Part shown: one piece after another, positions 49,501-62,021 of the stretch
How positions within the stretch are numbered: the stretch's first letter is position 1
Layout: each line of letters begins with the position of its first letter
Origin: Acanthochromis polyacanthus
Lineage: Eukaryota; Chordata; Actinopteri; Pomacentridae
Length of the DNA stretch: 64,000 nucleotides
Reading direction: 5' to 3'
NCBI RefSeq assembly: GCF_021347895.1
Contig: NC_067126.1
Span: forward strand, 33,616,482-33,680,481
Position numbers and translations under genes: made by a program
The notes under the pieces: model-generated
The model's database searches: none
Seen by the model: only the letters and a program-made list of their open reading frames with translations
What the model was told of the DNA's origin: nothing

Positions 49501-52500
49501 ATGTGATACTCTTACATCAATCTCATGGTCAACACTCAACTTAGATTTGGAGATGTGAAGTCTCATCAAAAAATCACACCTGGCTCCCTGATATATTTAA
49601 ATGCTCTTAAAAATGAAAATGATCTCTCTCTAGGCAGGTGTTTAAGCACTGTGTCAGAATTATTCTTTGTCCACCTGAGGACACGTATCAGGGCCAATTG
49701 GGATATTTGAATATTTTCTAGCCGTTTCTTAGAAATCACAGCTTCGTTGATAAAATTGACCCACAAGGCAGTGGTTTTTCCCAGCTTTATTCAAAACCGC
49801 GGCTCCATGCAGGGCTGATAACATGAATTGCTCAAATAATAGCTTGTCCCTGTGCATGTAGATAGTAGTAGCGCGATGAAATGTTAAAGTAATGCCTGTA
49901 ATTTTTTATCCATGTTGAAATTACCACTTATAGTCAATCTGATAGCTTTGTTTTTCTCCAGAAAAAGGTCATGTGATAGGGATGTGACAAATCAGACAAA
50001 GATATGTACTGACTGATAAGACAGGAAATGAATGTCCGTGTCTGCATCATCGTTTATGCCCAGGCTGGTAAAAATGTAATCCTGGAGTTTTCTAATTAAA
50101 ACGGGGTCAGCAGCAGTTTCAAAAGTCTCATTTTAGATGTCCCAAAATGCTAGAGTAGTGTGAATGCTGGGAATTACTGTAACACAAGAGTAAGATGTAT
50201 CAGTGTGGATGTTATGGACTGAAACTTACAGTGACTCTGAGACACTGAACAGACAGTCAGTTTGGACAAATTGGGAGTCAGAGGGCCAAATTCGTAAGAC
50301 AACAGATCTTCACAGGTCCAAATGTTTAGACCAAAGTTAAAAAGTAACCTGTAGATACCTCTCAGCCATAGATACACTTTCAAACCTAATCCAAAGTTAT
50401 TTTTTCAAAGAATAAACACTGATGTTGGCAGCAGCATGAAATCCATTTGGTGGACGAGCAGCCTCAATCAAGAGTCCTCTTGTGCATCATTTTCTCGCGC
50501 TCTCAATTCAAATTCAAAACCACATTTTTGTCCTGCAGTGATTATAATCACTGGTATCTACCTGGTCTAACTAAGGCCCTGGATCAAGTCTTGGATACGG
50601 GGGACCCACCCTACCTGTTATGACCTCTGGACAACATTTATTCCCTGCCTGCTACTACTGCTAAAGAGTGTAATGAGCCAATTATGAAGCTATTAGTGTT
50701 AAACATAAACCTAAATGCTCTCGTAGCTTAAAGACAGACTTTCAAGCATACATACTGCCTTGCAAATTTTGTCTGTTACCCTTATGAAAATATAAATGGT
50801 ATCAGAGATGCTCTGCATTTAGCTCATCACCCACGCTACAGAGTTAGGCTAATGAGAAAGGATTTAATGTGTTAACAAACTACAAATAACAAAATGCACA
50901 TCGACGTGTGTGCGCATATGCCGCTGTGTGTTGAGCGTATATGTTTATTATTGTTTATATAATGGACTAAAGATGTGCCACTGCTCCTCTGGGTGATTTG
51001 ATTAGCTTAGCTGCGTGCTAACCCTCGGGGGCCTGCTGCCTCGTCTCTGCGAGATTAACAGAGCACAGCCACAGTTTGAATATGAATTCGGCATGAATAT
51101 GGATGTGAATGGATGTGCTAAAGAGTGTTTGTATTCAAAATGTTAAAATGTGTGTTGGTAAAGACTGGAACTTGCAGTGTAATAGCCTCGAGCGGTCATA
51201 TGGTTGTGAGTGTGGTCCAGGACACTTGGTCGACTGCCGCATTGTTTGATGTTTGTGGTTGCTTTGAAGCCTTATCTGAGCACAAGGGGGGCAGGAGTTT
51301 TTTGGGGTTTTTTTTCCCCTGGTTTAAGCTCGACATCTGATAACCTTTTCTGACACGGACACAGACAGCCATCCGAATCCATTTGCACCCATTCATATGT
51401 ATGAGGACACCAGCACTCATGTCCTCACTCATAGCAGGTTATTAAGGTATTTACAGACACATTAGCGATGCTGAGACATGCGCCCTTTTCAGAGATATAC
51501 ATCCTGCACTTGGAGAGGTGGAGTACTGGCATTGTTGGGGAGTAAATGCATCCATTCAAATGATTCTTCACGCAGTGCCAACTGGTGGTTGGCAGTGATG
51601 CATTCGTTTGTGCAACACAGCTGGCTATGGACTCAAGCACATAAGCTGCACTCCATTTGGCCGTGCCAGCATGATGATTGTTACGTAGCATCAAGAGCGG
51701 GGAAGGACGAGCAGGCGGCATACGAGGCAGCAGATGATGTTTGATATCTGTCAAGTTAATCAAATGGCAGTGCGTCATGAACATGTTGTAGTAAACGTCA
51801 ATATGATCTCCTTACAGCTTCTTCAAGTCAGCAGGGATAGTACAGTAATACTGTAAGTATAGTTTACAGTGCTGTATGGTGTTTTATTTGCTTGCACAAG
51901 TTCTGTGTCCAAACTGGAATGTAGTGGAAACGAACTAACATCATACAGGTAGTGTTTTGGAGTGTCTCCACAGACCACCCCCAACTGTAATCACTGGTGT
52001 GGCCTGAGGCACTATTCCACAGAGTACAGTTGTTAGGTGCAGCAATACTTTCCCTCATTTCAAGACGGGAGAGTTGCTCCAGTCCGTCCTTATTGACATC
52101 TTGTGCAACGCATGTAACAAGTAGGTGTCTTTCTCCGATACCAGTTTAAAGATTAGCATCACACCCACCTCATTAGCATGCTAATCACAGCTTCATTATT
52201 TGCAATGGGAAACTGAGATTTAGTTAAAACGTCTGATGTAATGGATTTGAGTGTGGGCTGCAGAGCTGTAGAGCCAGCTGCAGGCTGTTTTTGAGTGCTG
52301 GTGTAGAATTGGAAAGTATAAGTGGAGACGCCTGGGAGGCTAAACTCAAGACAAGCAAGCTGATGGCCCTCAAGATCCATCTCAGGGACTCGCCACTATC
52401 TAAAATCTACTGTCGAGATTCCAACACTACACACACACACAAACACACACACTGGCAAATATCTAAAAGCTTTGGTAAGGACTCCCTTTGTGTAATGTTG

Positions 52501-53503
52501 TACACAGACAAACGGACAGAGCCATGACCGGTTTCTCCCCTCTCAGTTGACTGGGAGGCAGACGTCCGACATATGCTGCCACCTGTGCCCGGGTGCCAGG
52601 GCGTCCACCTTGGGATGTGGGTAGAGAGAAGTGTGTTTGTACGAGTGTGTGTGTGAGGGAGGGAGAGAGAAAGCGAGGGGGCTGGGGTGGGGTTGGCATA
52701 TGCCTAATTCCCTTCAGTGTTGGCAGCTCAGACAGACAGTTGCTCCCTCATCTGCTGCCCTGCTGGATGGATGCCTGGTGATTGAGCACTGTCCACCTCC
52801 CTCAGCCACACTCTGCTCTCCTCCCCCTCAGACACTCTTGTTTGTCATACACCAGCACAACACATGTACAGTTGCTAAGGCTCCACACCTCTGGTCCGCC
52901 TCACACTCAACCTCTGCTTTCTGCTCGCTTTGATGAAGTGATACTCCAGATCTGGTCACTGTTTGTGTGTGTTTTTTTTCAGATAACTATTCCCGGGTTT
53001 GAATGCCAATGCACCTTTTTTTCTTTTTTTTTTTAGGGCCAGAAAGCGAGCCTTTGTACTCTGATTAAAACACATTGATATGTTCTGTAAGGTTTATACG
53101 CACGCACGCACACACTCGCTAGCCCGCAGAAATGGTCAGATGGCTGGGGCTATAACTGGTTCTATCCTCAGGGAAGTCTTTAATTGGTCACAGTGCTTTA
53201 CCATCTGGGGCTGGAACGACGATGGAGGGAGAGATGAATGGAGATGGTGGGAGCTCCTGTAAGGGTTATAGAGAGAGGGGGGAAAAAGTGCTGGAGAGAC
53301 AGTAAGTGCAGCACAGGGATAGAGCTTATTAGTTTTAATACTTGCACCTCCAGTAATATTACAATCATAATATACTTGATAAATGCTGTTTATAGTGCAC
53401 AAGTGGGAAGGTGTGTGTGAGTGATTGCACTCGGTGTGTCCCTGTGCTTGCGTGCAATCATGTGTGCCTGTAGGTAGATGGGGATATTGCATGGCAGCGT
53501 CTG

Positions 53504-53548
53504 CGTGTTTGTGTGTGTGTGTGTGTGTGTGTGTTTGTGTGTGTGTGT
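53504..53548. repeat. (GT)n microsatellite
   Basis: A GT dinucleotide run with a few T-rich interruptions in igsf3 intron 2. Long open frames over it on either strand (for example 53136-53666 on the - strand) are partly made by this repeat. Confidence 0.9.
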
Positions 53549-56500
53549 AGAAGCAGTAATGAGTCTGGGATGTGTTTTTGTGCTGATGTTGGCAGTCGGA
53601 GCGAAACCCTGCACATGTGCTAACAACCTCCAGGACAGTACCAACGGAGAAGACAAACAAACCCACACAGGAGCGAAGTCTGTATGTGTTTCTGTCTTCA
53701 CACAGAGCGTTTGCTTTAATTCGTGTTATTTAGATACACGAGCAGATGGAAGATACCAAAGGAAGCATGTGGCAGATGGAAAGATGGATAGTTTAGATGT
53801 GGAAAGATGAAGAGAAATATTAGAAAGAGAAAGAATGGGGATGGTGATAGTGGATTGGGTGGGTGGGTGGGAGGGGGCAGTGGAAGGAATATTTCATGTG
53901 TTTAGGCATGATGAGCAAATCTTTGATGCTCTAACGGATTTCAGTCAACGATAGCTTTGCACACAGCTCTTCTCAAAATGCTCTTAGGAAGATTTGTCTT
54001 TCATACTCCCACCTCTCTTCAGACTACCCCTCCTCTCACGCCTTGCCTTTTAATCTCTCGCTTACTCTCCATCTTCCCAACACACTCACTCAGGCTCATT
54101 TCCTGGCTGCACCTCAGTGAGAGGTAGTGTCACAGTGTGTATACGTACGTGCTCGCGTGCCCATGTATGTTTGCACCTCTTAGTTAGTGTTAAATCCCTC
54201 TCTTCTGCCTTTGTGTAAACAGCGTCTCATATTTGAAAGCTTCTTCTCACCGCGGATCCCTCTCTTATCGCAACATTCAGCCTTTTAACTCCACGTCACC
54301 ATTCTCCTGCTACAATAACAAAGCCCACTCCTTCACTCACTGCCCATCTTTCTTTTCTTTTCTTCTCCCACTTTTTTGCTTTTGTTATAGCGCTCCTTCT
54401 CACTGAGAAATGTGTGGACGCACGCTTAAAAAACCCATACAAACAAAGTGGTGAAACACAGTGGTGAATACACATTTTTAAATATATTTGTCATCATTAT
54501 TTTCATTGCTGTATTTTCTCTATCCCTTAGTTTTCTTGTTGGAAATGTGATTTTCTGGGAAAGAGTTGGCATTAATGACAAAAACTATGTAATTTGTGAA
54601 GAAAGCAACAACATAAAGTGTCAAATTGGTAGGCGTTCCTCCCAGTTTTCATTCTCCTTTTAGCTCTATTTTACCGTCCTTCAAACCCTTGTTCACTTGT
54701 ATTCCCCAGCTTGTCACCAATTATGTTTTTTTTCTGCTGGCTAGTGCTTGGTAGGTAATGTAGTAGCTGAGCTTTTAGCAGAAAGTGGCTGCATACTGCT
54801 GCTGCAAAGGAAGCTGTGGAAAGCAAGGAACTGAAAAAAGAATAGAAAAATGGTCCACTGCAGAGAGTGAACGTCTAAAAGACTATAGCTGTGAATATAT
54901 ACCGGTATATAAAAATAAAGCTAGAATGTCCTTTAGAGATGATGGGAGTGCAATTTTTTTTTCGGGGACACTTATTGGGATTGTATATTGTGATGCAATC
55001 AATTGTTAATTTGAAGATCTTTAGGCCTGTTTTAGGAAAATAATTTGCTAAACTTCAGCGATTAGATGTTATCACGCACAGGCTCAATGTTCCGTTTACT
55101 CCTTATTGAATTTATAGATGAAAAGGACTCTGACGTCTTGTTTTTCTTCTTGAACTTCTTTTGCCACCCTCAGTGGAAGCTCAAAAATAAGGGTTCATTA
55201 GGATGAAACGGTTTCAAAACATGCATTAAAGTCAGATACTGCGACACAGTTAGCTACATTCGTGTGTTTTGCAATCCGGCACATGGGAGTTAAATGATAT
55301 CCTGTGCCACTAAACTCTGTTATTAAGCTACTGTATGTTTTTTTTCTGAAATTTTGTGTTAATAAGCAGCTCACCCCTCCGGACTCTGTGTGATTCAGTG
55401 ACCCAGTGCAGCTGAGTCACAGCTCTGGAGGAGATGTTTGGGTGAGCAGAGGGGAATACCTCAGTCACTTATACTCATCTCTGTGTGTCAGAGAGCAGCT
55501 GCTCCCTCAAGCTTGACTATCAGTGGGTTTGGAGAGGAGAGAAAGAGAGACTGCCCAACTCCTTCTACCTTCAGGTATAATGAGTCATAATGGCCACAGG
55601 GGTCTGTCTCTGTTTCTCTCTGGGCCTCTGACACACACTTATATTCACACTAAGAACATACTGCTCCTTAAGTCACTACTAGAACTCTAGTATACCAAAA
55701 AAAGTTGCAACAAGGTCACTGTCTGACTGATATGTAGAGTTAAAGAGGGATCGGTATTCTAAAAACTGTGCCTTCCTGTATTCTAATCATAAAAAGGACA
55801 AGCTGGGAGAGAAGAGATGCTGATAACAACAGAATAAGTGATAATTAGGAGCTGACAAGCAGCTCGTCTGACAAAAATGAAACTCGCCAGATAGTGTGAG
55901 AGAGAGAGGACATGGATGGGAGGCGGCGCTGCATAGATGGAAAAAAGACTCGAGTGAGGAGAGACTCCTGAGGAGAAAAATGGGACAGAGCCTGAGTACG
56001 AACGACAGTGTAAGGAGATAGAAAAGAATGCTTGAGAGACCTCTTTATTAAATGAAGAGACCTTTTCCTTTCAGTCATTGCGACCTCTGCTACAGCACAC
56101 ACCTACTCTCGCACACCCACCGAAAGTGATGTTCCGTTGGCAGGAGACCTCACAGCTCCTCACTGAAAATCTCATAACAGCATCTGTAAGATCTCTCATA
56201 TCCTCTCACCCTTTTCAGCCTCTTCTCTCCCCCCCAAACCCATATCTGTTTCATCTCGCTTCACATTTTTAGAAGATTGGATGTGGTGTGATATAATAAG
56301 ACAGTGTGGAAGTCTTTGATCGGTCGAGATAGAGCGAGACATTCAGCTCGCAGTGCCTCATTTAAAATACCTAATTATTGACTAATTTGCTTTAGCTTGC
56401 TTTTATGAAATTTGCCAGTTTACAGTACTGGTTTGTTTGCGCTAATTGTGTTTGCTCTGCACATACTCGGCTATGACAGGAAAACTTTACATTAAGCCTG

Positions 56501-59186
56501 TTCTCACTTAATTCTGTTTACTTACAGATTTCAGTTAATGCAAAAAAAAAATTAAAGTTTGGTTTTCCTTATTTGCATGGCGATGACTTCACAATGGTCC
56601 TTGGGGACTGAGTTCTTAGTTTTTACTGTAAAAGAGAGTGACACCTCTGGCATGACTTTAATCCTCTCTGGTACCTTTTTTGCATTTTTGCTTTTATTTG
56701 ACAGACAGCTGATGGTGAACACACACAAGAAACGTGACGGCAGAGGCTAGCATTCAACGCAGAGATACAGTAAAATCAAGACTAATAGGGTTTTGACTCT
56801 GCATGGTTGCATTCATCTGCAAAGGGAAACTAATATTTTAGAAAAGAGATTGGCATATTTTTATGACTATTATTTGATTATTCAAAGAAATTCTGTGCTG
56901 AGAATTCGATACAGAAATTATGTGTTAGTAAAATAAAGTCATGAGTTCTGTTTCTTTGCTGCCTTGCATGAATGCTTTGTTAATGAAATATTTACTCATT
57001 ATGTGCTTATTTGATGAAGTGAAAACCATCCATGCCTCTGACCAGGAAATTAATTTTGTCAAATATTTGAGTGGTTTCCAAAGCGAGAGTTGTTGGCTGG
57101 TTACAAATAGCTCTGAATCCACAGAACCATCCAACTGCAGACTATTGAACATGGCGTTTTTGTTTCTCGTTGGTTTTCTCCATGTGTCCTACGGCATCAA
57201 CAGCACCCCTACTATCACCAAAAAGGCTACAGTCAGAACCTTTAGTAATTAGTTTTGGATTATTGTGTTAATTCAATTGTGTCTTTTAAAAATGTCACTC
57301 AATTAGTTGGTGTTTATTTTGAGCATTGGATAAATGCTGGATTGACGAACTATAGCTAGGTAATCATCAAACGGGTGCTTTTTTTTTTTTTTTTTTTTTT
57401 TTGAGCCAGCATCGAGCTTTGCACATAAAGAGCAAGCCTGAAGCTGTGGTCGTTGCTGCTTGACTGCCGCTGATAAGATCTGCAGGCATCAGTTGCCATT
57501 TTATCAGGCAGGTTGACAGTTGCTGGCTGGAAATGTTCATGTATGAGTTTGTCATCCTTGTTCTGAAATCAAGGACTCATTGGTTTCAGGATTATTTTTG
57601 TGGGGTTAATTCTTGATAAGAATTCTGCCGTTGTAGCAGCTGTGCAGAGCTCATAATCATTTTATATTTTTGCTGTTTTCCGCCCGTTTCTTCTCCATAC
57701 TTTCTGTTCCTTTAACTTTTTCAAGGCTGTGGTCAACACGGGACCTAATTTATGGTGAATTACTGCTAGCAATACTGATGCACCAATGCCTCCTCTGACA
57801 GTGAGCACAGCAGCATTTCATTTCAGTAAATAGAAACACACGATCTCTGCATTCTGTATGTCGTGGGTTTAGGGGAAAAAAACAACAAAAAGACCCAGCA
57901 GGTCCTCCTATTAAAACCATCTTAGCACATAAATGCTATATTAACAAATGTTCTGAGATGATTTTTACGCCTTTATTGCATAACATATGCAAAAAAACGG
58001 CGAAACTCAGAAAACAGATTGGGCAGAAGGCGTTGTGTTCTGTAGCTTAGATTCAATTAGGTGCAGGGCTTATCTGATCATCTGCGTGTGTTGTATTATG
58101 GATGTACCCCCTGCTGTGGATCCAGATCCCCAAACGGCAGCCTTCATCTCTTGCCGCCTTCTTTTTTTCCCCCACTCACCTCGTTCGTGTCTGTTAGCTC
58201 CCACATGTCTCTCTTCTCTGGCTCTAAGTCACAGTCCTTGGTTTGCCCTTTTTTTTCCCCCCGTTTTACTCCGTATCGTGTCCTTGTTATCGGCGCTGCC
58301 TCTTGGGAATAGTGTGTAAACCTGAGTCATCACAGTTTGCTTTACTAGTTGCTCACAGTGGTTTGTAAACCCGCTTGATTTCCCGGTCTCTTGAGAAAGT
58401 GTTCGCTCTGTGTGTTGTCTGGCAGATTTGTGTTAGTGTGTGCATGAATTTAGGGTGCTGAATAAAGACTGACAAGTACACTATCTATATATAGGCTACA
58501 AACGGAATAATAATAATCTATCTGAAAGAGGGCGTTTTTTTTTTGTTTTTTTACATCCTGGCTTGGAATCAGAAGGAGTTGGTGTACTTTTGGGTACGTG
58601 TGGCTGCTACGAAAGAGCACTGCCCCTTTGTTCATCTTTGGTCCTTTCTTCTATTTCCTCTTCATCCTCACCATCTTTCCTCTTCCTCCCGCTTTCCCCT
58701 CCTCTCTCCTCTCTCCCAGTTTCCCAGTTGAACCACTTCATCCCTCATTCTGACTCATCAACAGCTCACGCAGAGAAGAACAAAGGAGTGGAGGATGTGA
58801 ATCGGCACGATATTGGATAATAAGAGTGCGAAAGACAGGTGTAGGCACAGTTTCTGTATTTATCTTTGTGTTGCTTCCTCACCCAGTATGCCTGCATGTG
58901 TTGGAGGCATCCTGGGTCAGCAAGTGACGTCTGCTCAGTGATGAGACTGGACTCGCATGAAGTGGAGCTGAAGATCGCCCACTCACTCTGTTTTCCTCTC
59001 AGCAGTATTCTTAGTTTCACAGAGTAATTAACAATAATTACCCTGCTGGCTCTGCCAAATGTCCATTTGCTTTGCAGCAACACACACACACAAACAGACA
59101 CTTAAGGCCATTAGCCGCTGAAAAATGGTAACCACTTCAGCTGTGGCTCAACATCTGCAGTGCTTGGCAGTAGTACTGCGAATGGC

Positions 59187-59610
59187 ATACAGTATGAGGC
59201 CAAAAGTTTGTGGACATGCTTGTCCTTACTTTGTTTGCTTTACTTGTCTTCTTGCTCGGGGCTTAGGCCGCTGGCTTCAATTATCTTGCAGCATGCGGTG
59301 ACATTTTCAACAATAATGTGCTTCCAAGTTTTGGAATTGGTGTTATGGGGGTTATTCGTGGCAATGCTCTCGCATAGAAAGTGGGGCCCAGAAGTAAGGA
59401 TTTACAGGTCTGATGTGGGACAACGTGACTGGCATGCAGCCCTGATTCAACCCCGTCCAACATGAACTGTAATGACAACAGTGAGCCAGGCCTTATCACC
59501 CAGCATCACTAATTCAATGTTGAATGGGAGCTTCCCAGTACAACCCCAGTGTGATTTTTATCCTGCGGGTTCAGGGCCTTAACTGGCCACCTTCCGGTCA
59601 AAATGTCAAT
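59187..59610 (+). mobile_element. Decayed Tc1-like transposon fragment
   Basis: 'cagtatgaggccaaaagttt' followed by 'gtggacatgctt' at the left matches the end of a common fish Tc1-like element (ends of the 'gaggccaaaagt.tgtggaca' type). Further right, 'gtgagccaggccttatcacc' and 'cgtccaacatg' resemble the transposase-coding strand of the same family. The order is scrambled or internally deleted, and the far inverted repeat is not visible. Confidence 0.5.
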
Positions 59611-61677
59611 TCTCTAATCTTAGCCTCATGTGGACAGCTTTCCCGGAAAAAGCTGAAGATGTCACAGTTGCTTATTAATGCCTGTGGTTTAGAGTGAGAT
59701 GTCCAGCGACTGACGTCTGTGTGTGTACATTCATGCTGACAGAGAGAGGATGCTTTTGTTAGCCTGAACGTTTGTAGCAGTGGTAACATCCAGAGGGCAA
59801 TGTGAATCACTGCAATTTGTCCAGTAGTCATCCTCTCCCATGAAAAAAACAAACTTCAGAGAGCAGAAAGTGTTGGAGTGTTGGATCTTTACTATCTGCT
59901 GTATTTGTTCCATCTTTTAAAAAAAAAAAACAAATCCAAAATCACTCATACGTGAAACTGCTGAAGCTACAAACAAACAGCACTATTTGATGTTCTGTTG
60001 CTTCTTTTTCCCTGAAAGGAATCTGTGCTGCTTCTGTACCTCTAACATCTATCTCACACACCAGAGATGGATGTAAAAAAAAAATAAAAAATGAAAAGTT
60101 TGGATTCATGCAAAGTGTACAGATCAGACTTAATAAATTATCATCTTCTCCTCGTGTCATCTTTCCAAAAATCCCTTTTCCTCCGTTGTCGTGTCCTTGT
60201 GTCCCCCACACTTCTATCCCTGTGCGACTGGACTTAAAAGGCCAGCTTGAGGGATGACAACCGTCACTCACTTCACAGGGCTGAAAGAGTAGGGGAAGAT
60301 CAGGAATGGAGGGAGATGAAAGCAAAAATTGCAGATGAGGTAGAGCAGGAAGAGAGTAGTTTTAAAGATTTATAGAGGATTGACGGCTCCTGTGTCAGTC
60401 AAAAAAAAAAGCAGAATAACACAGGAATGCTTTTCTTCACATCCACACATGAGAAGCCCGATCTGGAAATGTGAAAGATTACCTTATTCACTGGAGAAAA
60501 ATGCTTTAATCGCTAGCATTTTGAGATTGCAGTCTCTGTAAATGTTATACAAAATGAGGAGAATCATCTGAAATCTTTCATAAAGATCTTCAGTAGTTGA
60601 TTTTTTATGATAATGAAGACTGAGTTGCAGTGAAAACATGCAGAGTTTTTTGCAGTAAAGTAAAATCACTACCGGTAGCTATGATGTTACATGTTTTAAA
60701 GATATTTTCTAGACAAAAAATGCAATGAGAGGAGATATTTTCAACTTCAGCGCTCTGGAAGCTTTGCCAGGATTAGTGAAGGAAGCTAAATAAGTTCATT
60801 AAAATCTCCGGAGATACTGACATTTGCCATTAGCTTATTTTAATGTGCTTGTTTGCTTGTGTATTTGTTTGTATTAATCATAATATAGGAACAACATTCT
60901 GTTAATTTGTGGCACTAATGTTATTTTTACAACTTCTGTTACAGTTAAACCATAGTTTTTAGATTAGGTAAGGGTTAAAAGTCAAGACTTTATCCTTTTT
61001 CTTGTCGAAAAATCCCATGAAGTGTCTTTTTCTGTCCTTCACTGCCCTCTTATTCTGTCACCCAGCTATAAGTCCATTCATTCTTAATGAAGACAGAAAT
61101 CGTAACACAAATGTAAAATGTACTTTTAAAAAAACATCTTGGTACTGTAGGTACTTTCTAAATATTATTCAAATCTGTGTAAGTAGTATTTGTATGAGGC
61201 ACTACTTTCAGCAGTGCATTGATACATAATTTGAAACAGATTCACAATGAGACATTCTGAATGGTCGATTATGTCCCTTTTTATCATCAGGGTCATTTCC
61301 ATGGTGTCTCCAAGCTTTTAATATAGTCCTTCTTTTATCATTTTTTTAAAAACTGCTTTTATTCTAACTAATACTATGTCTTTACATTAGACAGTGGTAA
61401 TAACACTGCTTTCCAAATCAGGTCTTTAATAGGTTTTTATCAATATGCCATTTTTTGCTCAATTTGAAATTTTATTATCCTTTATACCTGATCCATAAGG
61501 AGTTCTGTTTTGCCCATAATTCACAGTATAGTGGCTCTAGATAGTCAAGAACCAGTTACACATAAACATCTGTCTGAAGTCTGAGTATTATTTAGGTCTA
61601 AGCTATAATTGGTGTTTCTTTGTGAAATCTTCCCTCTGTGAGTTTCTAAGTTATCAGTTGTGTGATGATCAGCATAC
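59611..61677. other. igsf3 intron 2, unique-looking part
   Basis: No exon, RNA gene or bounded repeat was recognised. Confidence 0.5.
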
Positions 61678-62021
61678 GTTTGTGTGTTTGTGTGCAACAT
61701 TACTCAAAAATGGAATAACGGATTTGGTTGAAATTTTCAGGGAAGATCAGAAATGACACAAGGACCAACTGACTAGATTTTGGCAGTGATGTGTCTTATA
61801 GTCTGGATCCATGGATTTGTTAAAGATTTCTATGTCATTGTGCGATAGTGTCACTGTAGCTATGACAACAAGTGAATGCTACATCATCTGCCTGCTGATG
61901 ATGATATGATTGCGATCCTACTACAAGTTGACCACTGCGGACTTATCGAGACTTATCCGTCATAAATTGTACGACTGAGCAGCCTTGGTGGAGTACCGCA
62001 CTCTCTGAGTGTTTTTCTTGT
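61678..62021 (+). repeat. Teleost interspersed repeat ('gcaacattactcaaaaatgg...gcactctctgagtg')
   Basis: 'gtgtgcaacattactcaaaa' with 'ggttgaaattttcagggaag', 'aatgacacaaggaccaactg' and the closing 'gcactctctgagtgtttttc' form the typical order of a frequent non-coding fish repeat. The 3' end 'gtggagtaccgcactctctg' corresponds to its characteristic terminus. The element class is not known to me with certainty. It is non-coding. Confidence 0.65.

Larger units (their letters stand above)
43091..59186. other. igsf3 intron 2, no further exon seen
   Basis: Starting at gtgagt, this intron continues to the window edge. I looked for a further phase-1 exon of roughly 130 codons with paired cysteines, a core tryptophan and a D.G.Y.C motif on the + strand and found none. 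A short CA tract follows exon 2 directly (about 43107-43134). A 24-base T run lies at 57379-57402. Confidence 0.6.

Noticed and set aside
53136..53666. 176-codon - strand open frame
   Set aside because: It runs through the GT microsatellite and has no domain.
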